64,000 nt of DNA, taken from positions 26,912,178 through 26,976,177 of the forward strand of contig CM055109.1 in NCBI GenBank assembly GCA_029204225.1, read 5' to 3'. The notes under the pieces were generated by a model. That model worked only from the letters and a program-made list of their open reading frames with translations. It searched no databases and was not told the DNA's origin. The DNA comes from Diphasiastrum complanatum (Eukaryota; Streptophyta; Lycopodiopsida; Lycopodiales; Lycopodiaceae). Below, in pieces: positions 36,901 through 49,500 of this stretch; the first letter of the stretch is position 1; every line of letters starts with the position of its first letter. The position numbers and the translations under genes were made by a program.

Positions 36901-39900
36901 TATTGTAACAATCCATTTGCTAAATTCCTTTCCTGCACAATTTAGCCATGTTGTCCATCATATGAAAGTGCACTTGCACATTCCTGCAAAAGCTCTTTGC
37001 CTTAAGAGCTTTGTCCAGTAATTTTGTTGCTTGTTCTTGTAGTTGTTATTGGATGGCTGCATAGGATAGTCGTATAGTTACTTGCAAAATCAATAGATGG
37101 AGATGAGTTATGATAGAAGATAGACAAATATAACTCCATTGTTCAAAGTAGCCCATCGTATTACGAGACCCCAAGGAGAAAATGTGACCATAGCTGTAAA
37201 GACCCTAAAGGATTGCCCCTAAGTTGATGATAGGAGAACACAATAAGAGAGACTATGGAGCCAAACCGCCCAACCAATCCTAGATCAAACCTTCGATCTA
37301 GCCCCCAAGCCATGCTATGTGAAGCAAGAGGAGAAGAGAGAAACTGGTAAGCTAAACCCAATATGTTGACGGGAGAAACCCTACCTCATTATATAGAGAG
37401 TAGAGTCCTGTGCATGAAACCATGCAACCTCCATGCAGGTCAACTATAAATAGATCACATCTCTTCATGCAATCCTCCTGCCTATATCCGTCACACAGAC
37501 ATGCAATACTCTATATGTCTCAATTAGAGTGTATGGGTCCTCTCAAGGTCATTAGTCACAAACTGGCCTTGACATGGAATTAAATCATGGCGTGTCCAAC
37601 AATCTCGAATACCGAAGGGCCGGTCTACCATATTAGGACTATTCTAGGTCCTTAACCGAATATGGCCATGACATTCTTCCCTCCTTAAACTGCTTCTATC
37701 CTTAGAAGCTCCTCAAACAGGAAAGAATTACAGTTCCTTTAACTTTCAATATTAACCGAGAAAATCATTATCCTTAGTCTGACTTTCATATCAAACAAGT
37801 ACTCAGAGAAAAACTATTTTCAACTGTTAATCTCTGTTCTGGAGTACAAACTCTGGTTTGGAAAAGTACATTAAGAGATATATTTTCTCAACAGGGTTAC
37901 ACTCAACACAAGTTAGTAACATCACCTTCATGTAAAACACTTACATGAACCACTAAGTGAAATATTCCCTAACTTAGGAGATTAAAGTTAAAGAAAAATA
38001 ATAATAATTACAGTCTGAAATTATCCACAAACTCTGGCAGATAATTCATAAAAAGCTTCCAAGTACAACTATCCTTAGAATAAAATTCTAAGATATGATA
38101 CTTCATTCAACTAGAATCTCTAGGAGAATCATTAAGATATAGAATGATTAAAGTTCAACTCTGAGTATCCCAGATACTCTTTCGAGTTAAATGCTCCTAT
38201 TTCTAGCACCAAATGCAAGAAAATAGCATTCATTCATCTTAATAGACTTGTCTGTCTCCTATGATAACTGGAGATCCAATCAAATGAAGAACTGTACTCA
38301 AGCATCTGCAGACCATAAACTGTAGCAGAATAGCATGCACTAGATAAATTAAATTCTCCACAAATAAAATACTTATCTTGTGAGAATGTCTGTGAGGTCC
38401 ATAGGCTCTCAATAAGATACTGGAGTAGAGAGATTCAAAACACTGATATGAATTCTTACTCAAATAATAGATCAAGAATTAATCATAACACTTTAAATCC
38501 TCTGACAATAATTAAATATCTATTTATGATCCATCAATCATAAATATTTAGATTCATATGATTCGTCAATCATAATTTTTTGGAATCCAAAACCATACTT
38601 AATCATTTACAGGATACTGGAGTATATGTCCAACATAACTCAGGAAGAGTAAGAATCATTCCAAAATCTTTCCACTAAGAAAATACTGGATTTAGGAATA
38701 TTCTTCAAACAAGATTCTTTAACTGAAGTGCAAGATTCAAGGTCTATTAACCACTGGTAATTAAAGATTGAACGCATACCAAAATGACAATCATCTTCAA
38801 TTACAAAAACTTTAGATTACAATCTAGAATCAAATCTAGATACCCAAAGTCCTGCTGAATATCAATTCAGATATTATTCTTGGATTCATTATGATTTGTT
38901 ATCCAATTGAGCGCTCTGGGATATAATCACTAATGAGCTGAGTCTATTTCTTAAGTAAGGAATACTCTATCCCAAGAATACTGTATATCCAATGCACATA
39001 ATTTTAACTGATGAACCTAATGATTCACTAATCATGCGTCTGACAAGCAATATAAATCAAAACCATCAGTTGAAATCTCAAATGTCTAGGTGAAGAATTC
39101 AATTATACTAGTATGACACCACATTTAGATCCTTACCCAAATCATTTATAAGTAGTCCATTAATCTTCTATACAAAGATTTGTTAACTCTGCAAGTATTT
39201 GTCAAAACAATACTTGATCATATGTCTATGTTTACTGACTAGGTTAAGTGCACCAAATAACCCTAGTAACCAGGAATACACAGTAGATTCATACAAGATT
39301 AATCGTGCACATATGTGAATAATCTCACTATGACCCAGTACATAAACACATTTTTATCTGACAGATTCCTCCAGAACCCACATATGTTACTCACATATCT
39401 CTCCCTGAGATCTTGTAACTCAGCTACAAAAAATTTTCTAGTTCTCATGAGTAAATAACATATTCGGAAAATCTCTGAGACGAATAACATTCCTCTTCAA
39501 CAGTTTTCCAATCCAACTTATCTCTAATTACATAATTTCTTCACTCAATCAACCCCTCTCTGATCCTAGTGCTCAAACTAAGATTAGGTTGATCCAATAT
39601 AGAACTCTCAGACTTAAATTCTGATCAACTTACTCCTATTCCAATTCAGAATGGAATTAGTTAACCCTTGACCTTTTACTGTACTACTTATAGATAATGA
39701 TTCAAATTTCAAACCTGTTCTAGATCCAGATTGTCCACACAATCCCTAGAAAATTTCTCTTATTCGAAAAGTTCCAATTAGGTATCTTACTCTGAATCTA
39801 TTTGAAATTACTTTCAGACCAAATCTCATTTCTATACCACGGCTGGTTCTCTTTCGAAAACTATGCAACCCACTGATTTTTGAATAGAATTTTATATCAT

Positions 39901-42900
39901 CACTTCACCCCTCCTTTTAAAGGAATTATCAATTTCAATAAAAGTTAATTGGAAAGATGATATATGAAAATATCCAAATCCAAGAAAAGTCAGTAATAAG
40001 TGCATTCCACTAAAGAATTCACTCTATTACACAAAGGACTTCCCCTTCAAATATTTTCAGCCCGAGTGACAAAAACTATCATTCCATCGAAATCCATTTA
40101 GCACAAAGAGATATTCTAGGTTTAAGAAATTGAAACACTTTAACCTTAGAATCTATCTAAATTCCAAGTCAATTCACACAAGTAATAATCTATATGACAT
40201 AACAGTCTTTCAGAAGAATAACTTCATGCTGGAAAGAATCATATAAACCAGTATGATGTCTTATATTCGAGAAATTACTAAGAAGTAAAGGATGAATTAA
40301 GAAAGCGAGAAATAGATTCGAGTGGCTCTGATTTTGTAAATAATGAGATACCACATTGGGATCTAGAGTAAACCTCAAAATTTTCCCAAAATACCCCACA
40401 TTTGATCAATGGTTTTCTTTTTCCCATATTGCGACTAGGTACTAAAACACACCATTGATCATCAGATCTTTACAGTCCTAGAATTTCCTTTCCAAAATTA
40501 CTGATGTCCCATACCATCAGCTCTTCCTTCCAGAAAACCCTTAACCGCCTTATCGGATATTCTAGAGATCCACTGATCATTCTAGCTGTCCTATAATCAC
40601 TATAGGATATTATCTCTTGTTCCCAAACACTGGAGAATCCATTTATTTGGATGACTAGTCATGCCAATCAGAAGGATACCACAAATCCACACCTGATCCT
40701 GTGATCTAAACAGAAGAATTAACATGGTTGAATATTACATTTTGATCCTTCCAAGTTAATGAATTGCTTCGAATCCCCATGGATCCAAGAGCATTAACTC
40801 TAGGGACAAGCTTCTATCAATTAACAGATCCAATGTAATCCATGTATCAAATTCTACTTCTAACATCACAATTGACATCCAAAGCTGCGGATACCTCAAT
40901 GGTCGCAAAGATATCAGTTATGAATTCAACTAAATGAATTCTATCAAGGAAATTAATAACTGGTATTAAGCAATTATTTGCTGAGATCATCAAAATCCTA
41001 ATTGCGAAATACATTTCCCGATCACACTTACTACCACTGATGTCCACTCTTCTTCCCTCCTTAGAATTTTCAGTTCCCTGAATATCTATTTCAACTAAGG
41101 TACTAAGAAGACGTAACGACATTAGTAAATGTTTAAAATCAATTATTGTAGGAAAAAAGTCTGAAACAATTTCATGTCTATCCTATACCTGGGCTGAATA
41201 ATTGATATACCAAAAATCATCTACTAGTATGAAAACACTAACATTCTGATCTTTTGAATATAATTCACCATAGGATTTAACTGGAAATGAAATCAGTTTT
41301 TTTTACTTTTGATCAGTTCCTATCAATTACAATTTTTCCAATAAAATTGGATTGATTCTCTTTCCTTAAACTGGCTTAAGAATTACTTCGTTAAAGTTGT
41401 CTGTAATTAAGGGAAAATACATAAAATTCGGATTCCGGATACTTCTTTTCTAGTATTCAACACAAAATTTTTTGTCGAAGAATAAAGAACTACCTCCAAA
41501 TAATATTTATTTTATTCCAATTAATTACTTTAACAAGCATCTCAAAAGCTTTTGTTTACCCTATCCCCAATGGTCGAAATCATCGAGAACACATACAAAC
41601 TCTTCGGTGTTCTACCGAGTTGAAAAGGAAAAAACATAACCACCAATTAACCCAACTTACAGGGAATACTCATACTCCAGAGCTAAGTGGCAAAATAGCA
41701 TAATACCAAGGATCAAATCCCCTAAACGGGTACATGCCTGAGAATTGTACCACTCCCTCCGTTTCATCAAGATCGGCTTTGAAAAAATTTCCACCGGAAA
41801 CCGATCAATACTGCATGACCACGAATACAATGGTACTAAGGTTCCACACAAATTCTGGGCTTACTAGCAGATGTCAATGTAAGCCAATTAACCAGCAAAT
41901 AAGGTCTTAATACATGCATATCGTTCCTAGGGAAATCCCTTATTCGAGAATCAATATCCAACCAAAGTTTAAATTTTGAAAACCCAAACACCAGGAAACC
42001 ATAATTCCTCTAATTGGGTGCTAGTAACTTGAGTTCAGAAATCTAATTTCGAACCAACATCAAAGTTACAACCTGTCAAAACTTTAAAACACAATGGTCG
42101 CCCGGCATGTATCTAGAAACCTTATTTCCAAAAAAAAAAGTTTCGTGGCAAGGCCAAACTTGACCCAAAAATAATTTTTTTCAAGGGATTGAAAAGCCAC
42201 ATGCAAACCCTAAGGGTTTCTCACCCTTTTCTGGGGCCGCCACAGTTGCCCCTTTTCTGCTTGTTCCAGAAACTCCTCCCTCTGCTGCCTTCGCTACCAA
42301 ATGGAGATCGATTGTCTCTTGCCTCTCACCATAGGATGATCTGCGTCCATCTGTGCTCCAAACGTTCAATCACATTCCTTTGCTTCACGCCCTCATGGAG
42401 ACCATCTACTACCAATGAGAAGTGCGGCTAGTAGCTGATTCTATTTCAGATCGTCTGGCTGACCTGAATCTCAGCCTACAGTGCCACAATCAATTTGCTT
42501 ATTTGATACCTTTCAACCAAAACAATCACTGGAGTCCCAAATGATTGTTTATGGCCCTTAGCAGATGTTCTAAATTCACAGAAGTCCAAGAACGAATTTG
42601 AAAATAAGGGTTTGTAGCATGCTTTAAATGGTTCTTTAACAGGGTTACTGCTCTTCTTCTATCTTTCAAGCTCTCCATAGACAAAGGCCTTAAAAAGAGT
42701 TCCAACCTGCATGCATGGCTATTCTAAATAACATCTACTCATTTAGAACGACTGTTCTTCTACTGATTACTGCTAGGAACACTCCAAGCATTCAGTAAGC
42801 TTCATCAGTTCTGAGCCATTTGCATGGAACAGGGTAATGGTTGCTTCTCTAACCAGAATGGTATTTCAAACAGTATAAACTCTGTCCTTGGTTTCTTCTG

Positions 42901-45900
42901 AAACATTGAAGAAAACTAGGAATCATACTGATGAAAGACTGGTTTGTAGGATTCAACTCCAAAAAACAGCTTATTCTCAACAGCTATCTAGAGAAATGAT
43001 AGAATTGTAGTTCACATCTATGTTATTATTCTGCTGTAATTAGATTCATATAGCAGCACCACTAATAGTTTAATTTTACGGGAAAAAATTGATTTCCATC
43101 AATCAATCATTAAACTAATTAGTTATGCATGAATCAAATCACAGATAACATCATGGACTACTACATCTATCCAAAGCTCCATAGAAAGTGAGTTCAAGCA
43201 ATAAGCCTCACGATTCACCCTTGCAAATCATTCCACATGAATTGAATAACTACCTCAAGAAACTAGAAAATTAAGAATGAATTACAAAACTAATTCCACA
43301 CATCTTTATCAAAAGTATATGCGTAGAAAGGGCACTCTACCACAACTTTGAAAAGCTCAATGAATTAGCAAATCCGATTCTAACTTCCCTTGAGAAATCG
43401 GCATTCCAAATCGGGATGTAAATCCAAGTGCCTAGATCCTCCAATCCGATGTAGAGCTTGCCTCCAACTCCTATCTAAGACCGCATCTTAGCTGGGGCTC
43501 TGATACCAATGTAAAGACCCTAAAGGATTGCCCCTAAGCTGAGGATAGGAGAACACAATAAGAGAGACTATGGAGCCAAACCGCCCAACCAATCCTAGAT
43601 CAAACCTGGATCTAGCCCCCAAGCCATGCTATGTGAAGCAAGAGGAGAAGAGAGAAACTGGTAAGCTAAACCCAATATGTCGACGGGAGAATCCCTACCT
43701 CATTATATAGAGAGTAGAGTCCTGTGCATGAAACCATGCAACCCCCATGCAGGTCAACTATAAATAGATCACATCTCTTCATGCAGTCCTCCTGCCTATA
43801 TCCGTCACACAGACATGCAATACTCTATATGTCTCAATTAGAGTGTCTGGGTCCTCTCAAGGTTATTAGTTACAAACTGGCCTTGACATGGAATTAAATC
43901 ATGGCATGTCCAGCAATCTCAAATACCGGAGGGCCGGTCTACCATATTAGGACTATTCCAGGTCCTTAACCGAATATGGCCATGACAATAGCTTTACCTT
44001 AATCCTAATTTATGCTCTTTCAAGCTAACCTAGCAATGCTATGCTAATTTATCTTCAAGCTATGGTACATGTGCCTCACATTTCACTTATTGTCTTTTGA
44101 AACCCTACTCCACCTCCCTTATCTTGCAATTTGTGGAGGAAGAAGTTACAAACTAAATCACATAGTGTATTATCAATGAAGCATAAATTGACTATAGACA
44201 ATCTCCCACAAAAAATGATAAAGAACATCACATATCATCAATGACTATAGCCCTACAAGCGATAGCCAAGGCAATTCTACCTTGAAAAGCCCAAGCAATA
44301 TAATCATATGTTGAAAAATAATGTACATCAAGCCTACTTATACTCCCTTGAGGAACCCTAAAATCAGAATTCAAATATCAAAGGAGGTTAGGACTTCTTG
44401 AGGGAAAATAGTGGGTTCCACTCCAGATACTTAATTGATAAAACTTGGGCCTTTTGTCAGTTCTAAATATAAATGCATGAAGAAAGCTTCTAAGGCCTGT
44501 ACATAAATAAAGAGTGCTCATGGTGGAACAAATGAATAACATAACTTAATACGTGTCATAGGAGGAGCAATAGTAGGAGCAATAATTTTAACATCAATTG
44601 TACTAGTAGCAGGAGCATCTTGGGATTCAATCGTGGCAGCAAGAGCATGAGCTTGATCAACAAGCAAGGGCATAGCCTCTGCTTTCTATGACAGGTGGGC
44701 TTTCGCCGCGGTTACCGCACCCTTGATCATGTGCTCACCCTGCGCAACATTGTTGAAGAAGCCAAACATGCGGGCCGCAAATTTTTTGCTTGCTTCGTCG
44801 ACCTGCAGAAAGCTTTTGATTCAGTTCCCCAAGATCTTCTTCTTCGCAGGTTACGACAGCTTCATATTCCTGACTCTATGCTTGCAGCGATTATTACCTT
44901 GTATGAGAGGGTTCTAGCAAGGATTCGACAAGGGTCTAATTTGTTTTCTCCTATCTGCAGCACTGTTGGTGTTAAGCAAGGTTGTCCCTTGTCCACTACT
45001 CCATTCGCCCTGTATGTAGATGATTTGGAGCGCCTTCTCGTGAAGAAGGTGGGGAAGGCTGTCCGCTTGCTCACTTGATTATTCCTATCCTTCTTTATGT
45101 TGATGACATTGTATTTCTTTCTTCTTCCTCGGCTGGTCTGCAGTGTCACTTACATGTCTTACATCATTTTTGTACCTTATGGGGCCTGTCTGTCAACCTC
45201 GGGCAAAATAAGGTCTTAATTTTCAACACTTATCATCACAGTCTTTGCAACTATCACTTTCTATGCCTACTTGCGAGGTTGAGAGTACCACTTCTTATAC
45301 CTACTTGGGAGTCTTATTCACGGCATCATTGCTTCGCTTCCGTCAGGCTGCTTTTAAAGGGTTTCATTGGGTCACTTTGCATTGGTCCAGTTTGAGAGAG
45401 GTTGTACTTAAAATCATGTTTTTGATCCTTCTACCAGATGCCAGCTCTTTGCTACACGGGTGTCTCCAGCAGTCATGTATGGTTCCGAGATTTGGCTACC
45501 GGGTCTTTCTCTCCGGCATTGGGCAGCTATTTCCCGTATTTAGACGAATATGTTGTCACGCATGATTCGGGCCAAGTCGACTACGCCACATGATATCCTT
45601 TGCGTCGAGTTTGTCACCCCTCCCATCATTCTTGAGGGGTTTTCTTATATCATACGCCTTCTTCAGCGCATTTAGCATATTCACTCTTCCCACCCGGATA
45701 GATATATTGCAGCCGCGCTTTGCTCTTCTTCTGCTCTTGCTGCTTCCAATACCAAGATTTCATGGTACCAGCAGGTGGTGGATTTACTACGTTCTTTGGA
45801 CATCTCTGTCACAGACCTTCCGCCAGCTCTTTCGTTGTTACATACAGCACACATGGGGACCCAACTCAGCTTCCCGACCGAGCCACATTTATTACCAGAC

Positions 45901-46483
45901 ACACTTTCTTTCCCTTGATCCAGCCGGTTGACCTCTGCTCCTGCTGTATCTCTCACAGTCACTCTCATACTGCTTGCGTTACCGCATTGGACAGCTACGC
46001 ACCTCTTCCCATTCTCTTTGTTTTGTTTATTTATGTGGGTGTGTCTTAGTGTCATGTAGTCACTCTTGCCTCCGCACAATCATATGGGCATAGACACTCA
46101 GTAGTTGCTAGTTACGGGATACTTTCAAACCTGAGCCCGTGATGAGGATTCGGATGATGATATTGACATACCTGTCCCACCACGGAAGAAAACCCGTCAC
46201 GGTTGCAGACAGCCAGTACAGCCTTCATCTCGACGTACCGTTTAGCGGACACTTTGGGCCTATTTTACTCGATCTCTCTTCTTCACCTGGCCCCGGGTTG
46301 TGGGCATCCCTGCTTTCTCCTAGTCATCAGTCCTACCTGGCCCAGGTTGTGGGTGTTTTATTGTTTACATTACTTTAGTCTCATGTACAGTTTTCTTTAG
46401 TCTGCACATTGACCATGCTCCCATGCTTTGTACATATGTATGTGTCTTTTGCACCTATGGGTGCCTTCAAGACGTTAATAAAG

Positions 46484-46518
<35 letters not shown>

Positions 46519-49500
46519 TCCTCTCTATCTCTCTCGTTTCATGATATAAACTATCGTTACAATGAAGATGAAGATTGAGACACAACCAACAGTATACTAG
46601 ATCTTATGCCACAACTGATTTTTTTAGATGCTAAACTTTTGTTGCCCTTCTGAATAACATCAGCAAGCGTGTTATATAGCTTGGATCCAAGCTGAAACCA
46701 AATCTACATGCAACATGCACTGCGAATATTTATTCACTGAGATCCTTTGATCAGAGAAGTTTTAGTCAACGTAGAGCTTGCAAGGATATGCCGCCTCCTT
46801 CACAAAATGCTAATTCTCCATTGAAAACTTTGTTTTCATCAATTCTAAATCATTCTAGGAATGAAGTATAAGAAGGATTATGAAAGCTCAACTGAAACAA
46901 AAACACAGATCTATCTTTGGCTATTCTCTTTGTATCTTTTCAGATCCACTCACTTCTTAGTTGTCAAGTCTCTAAGTATCTCCTTTCTCCTGATGATTAG
47001 ATAATTTGAAACATTTTACACAAAGCGTTGCATTGTGGAGCTATTCCAAACCTTTTACTGTCATGCCTTATTTTCAGCCTTGAATTGCCTTTGTATGATA
47101 TTATGGTATTTAAACCTTGCTGTTTTTCTAATGTAAGAAGAGAACCCGTAGTAATATGTGAGCTGACTAACCAGGTATCTTCAGAACCACATCTTGGAGC
47201 ACAGGCCTTGAGAAGGGTATAGATAAGCATTATCCCTGAAAGTAGCATATGAGAGACTAATTTCATTTTCAACACACTTAAGTAGTAATAAAGATGCCAG
47301 CTGCTGGTCACCAAACCGAAAGTAAAATGAAAATCCTAGCAGGTGGTTTATAAGGAGCATATTTGCTAGTTCTTTTATGTGGTCTGACTTATTTGAAAAA
47401 GAACTAGGAGAGGGTGCTATTCTTGAAGCTTGTTGTTGGCTACTGCTATTTGTCTCTTGGACCACAAGTTAAGTCTAACTAGCCATGGTCAAAGGGCGTG
47501 CTCAGTTGTGATGGTTGTTTTTCCTTCACTGCTGTTCTCTAATGTATTCAGATTCGAGCTGTATATCTGCAGTTCTATTTCTTGGTGGTAGTTTAAAATT
47601 CACTGATTTCTGCTAATTTTCCAGTTTGTTACCAACAGTTAACAACAACAAGAGAATCTATACAGCATGATGTTTTGCAAAATGTTAGAGACTTTTTTTT
47701 TGTAGATATCTTGCTGAAAAATTGCCAATTTACCCATTAGTTTTTCTGCTATATCTATCGTGCAGTTTATGCCGTCTTCAAACTGACTACATTGATCTTT
47801 ATCAACTCCATTGGCCTGATCGGTAAGTTGAGGACTCTTAAACTCTTATATGACTATTTACATTGTTGTGATGCATTCTACCGTTTCCTGGCAAATGTGG
47901 AAAGATTGCTGTGCTCTCCCTAAATTGACTGGAGGAGAAAGGAAATGGACCAACTCAACTACCAAATTTGTTGCGATTTGTTCTCTTATCTTTATGTTTT
48001 TGCCTTAAAAAATTTACTTACTACTAAGAAATCTCAATTATAGTTCCCTTGAAAATTTCCTGATCAGTTTGTTCTTAGTATAAAATTCTCCATGATGCAA
48101 AACTCTCAGAATTTTTAATGGGTATGGTATGTATTCACTACTTCTGAGCAAAATGACCTTTTCTTTACGAAGACATTTCTGACTAAATACTTTTTTTTTC
48201 TGGTGACACCTTCAGAAATTCTGCAGCTCTGAAGTGTTTAAACTGAGGGTGCATCGGCATGCTAACCATTTTGAAATGCTAGAAGCTCGTTATTCTGGAA
48301 GACAGAATGTATTTCTAGATCTCCATTGCTTTTCAAATCATACTTGAATCAAATAAGTCCACCTATGAGACCTTTGTTGTGATCTAATCATTATGATGCA
48401 ACAATATAAGAAGAGCCTAGCACTGCTATTTTATTTCTGAGCTCACCTTTTTTCCTGTTTGAATCATAAAATGATACTTCATGAAAACAGCATTACAAAC
48501 GGGTATATGAACCTTCACTAGTTTATTACATTTAGAAGAGCATTGGAACGGCCTATCAGGCACAGGTGTTGCTAATACTTGTCTCAATTCTGATCCTTGC
48601 CGGTGCAAGGATCTGCATCCATAGAATTACATGAATCTTTGTGTCTGAGATGGCGTACTTGAGTAACTTACTTGGCACAGCAGAGTTTAATTGAGGCCTC
48701 AAAGAATGCTTGGGCCCAATGTTTGCTCATGCGTTTAAACTTGTCATGTCATATATTAAAATCTTGGATCTTATACTCCCATATGTTAACAAAATATAAG
48801 TCATATATAAAAGTCTCGTTGTAACTTACTCAAGCTGGTGTCTGCTACAAGTCATTCTTATGTTTTCCACCAATGTGGGCATGAAATATGCATTTTCATA
48901 AATACTTACATATACGGCACATCAGGGGAAACAAGCTTATATTTCAACCACGATCAGAAATGTAGATATTTGAAGTTTAGAAGTCATGGTAGCCGTTTCG
49001 CTAGTGATCAGATGATCGTTGGTGGGTCTCAACTTAAACTCCAGTTTTGAGATTTTTCTGTGCCACTAGCTGTGCATCCCCTCCTTACGAGGTACATGGT
49101 TCTGCAGATATGTGCCGATGTTTGGTTGTACAGACTATAACCCAAGCTGTAGCTATAAGTCAGTACCTGTCGAAGAGCAACTTGAAGCCCTGTCTGAAGC
49201 AGTTGATAGTGGAAAGGTGAGTTTCTTGCTGAATGTCCCAATTGCCTTAAATAGCAGCTCCCAAATGTTTAAAACCATCTTGGACAATGCGGAAATGTTT
49301 TGGAGTGTTTAACTTGACTTTTTATTCTGCATTTTGGATAGAAGATGCTGCCAAGCTGATCTTGCAGAACTTTAATTCCATGTTTTATGGAGATGTTTGT
49401 AGATTAGGTACATTGGATTAAGTAATGAAACTCCATACGGTGTCATGGAATTTTGCCGCGTTTCCAAGGAAAATAAAGCTTTTCCTCGAGTTATCTCAAT

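Larger units (their letters stand above)
37195..43987 (-). mobile_element. Complete LARD-like LTR element with TSD and no long ORF
   Basis: LTRs at 37195-37673 and 43510-43987 (TG...CA ends, about 3% different by my count). Five-base target duplication ATAGC at 37190-37194 and 43988-43992. On the minus strand the primer site TTGGTATCAGAGC (43509-43497) touches the 5' LTR, and purine tract AAGGAGGGAAGAA (37686-37674) touches the 3' LTR. All signals for mobilisation are present, but the 5.8-kb interior has no ORF above about 90 codons and no recognisable gag, RT or integrase. This fits a large retrotransposon derivative moved in trans. Left-half interior matches 7690-10052 inverted. Confidence 0.88.
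44693..46528 (+). mobile_element. LINE C, 5'-truncated
   Basis: Begins inside [56 protein letters not shown] (44695-45078), then [13 protein letters not shown] (about 45093) in another frame. The connection domain ends [15 protein letters not shown] near 46010 and the CCHC finger is deleted. A PIP-type tail (46102-46270), hairpin 46444-46473, GTTAATAAAG and a (TTTC)n tail follow. Confidence 0.85.

Noticed and set aside
36697-36945. 82-codon ORF taken as a separate small protein
   Set aside because: Only its middle (36811-36899) is coding, as AKR exon 4, bounded by a good acceptor and donor.
42181-42431. ORFs on both strands at the right side of the LARD interior
   Set aside because: Overlapping opposite-strand ORFs in a slightly GC-richer patch; no domain and inside a non-coding element.
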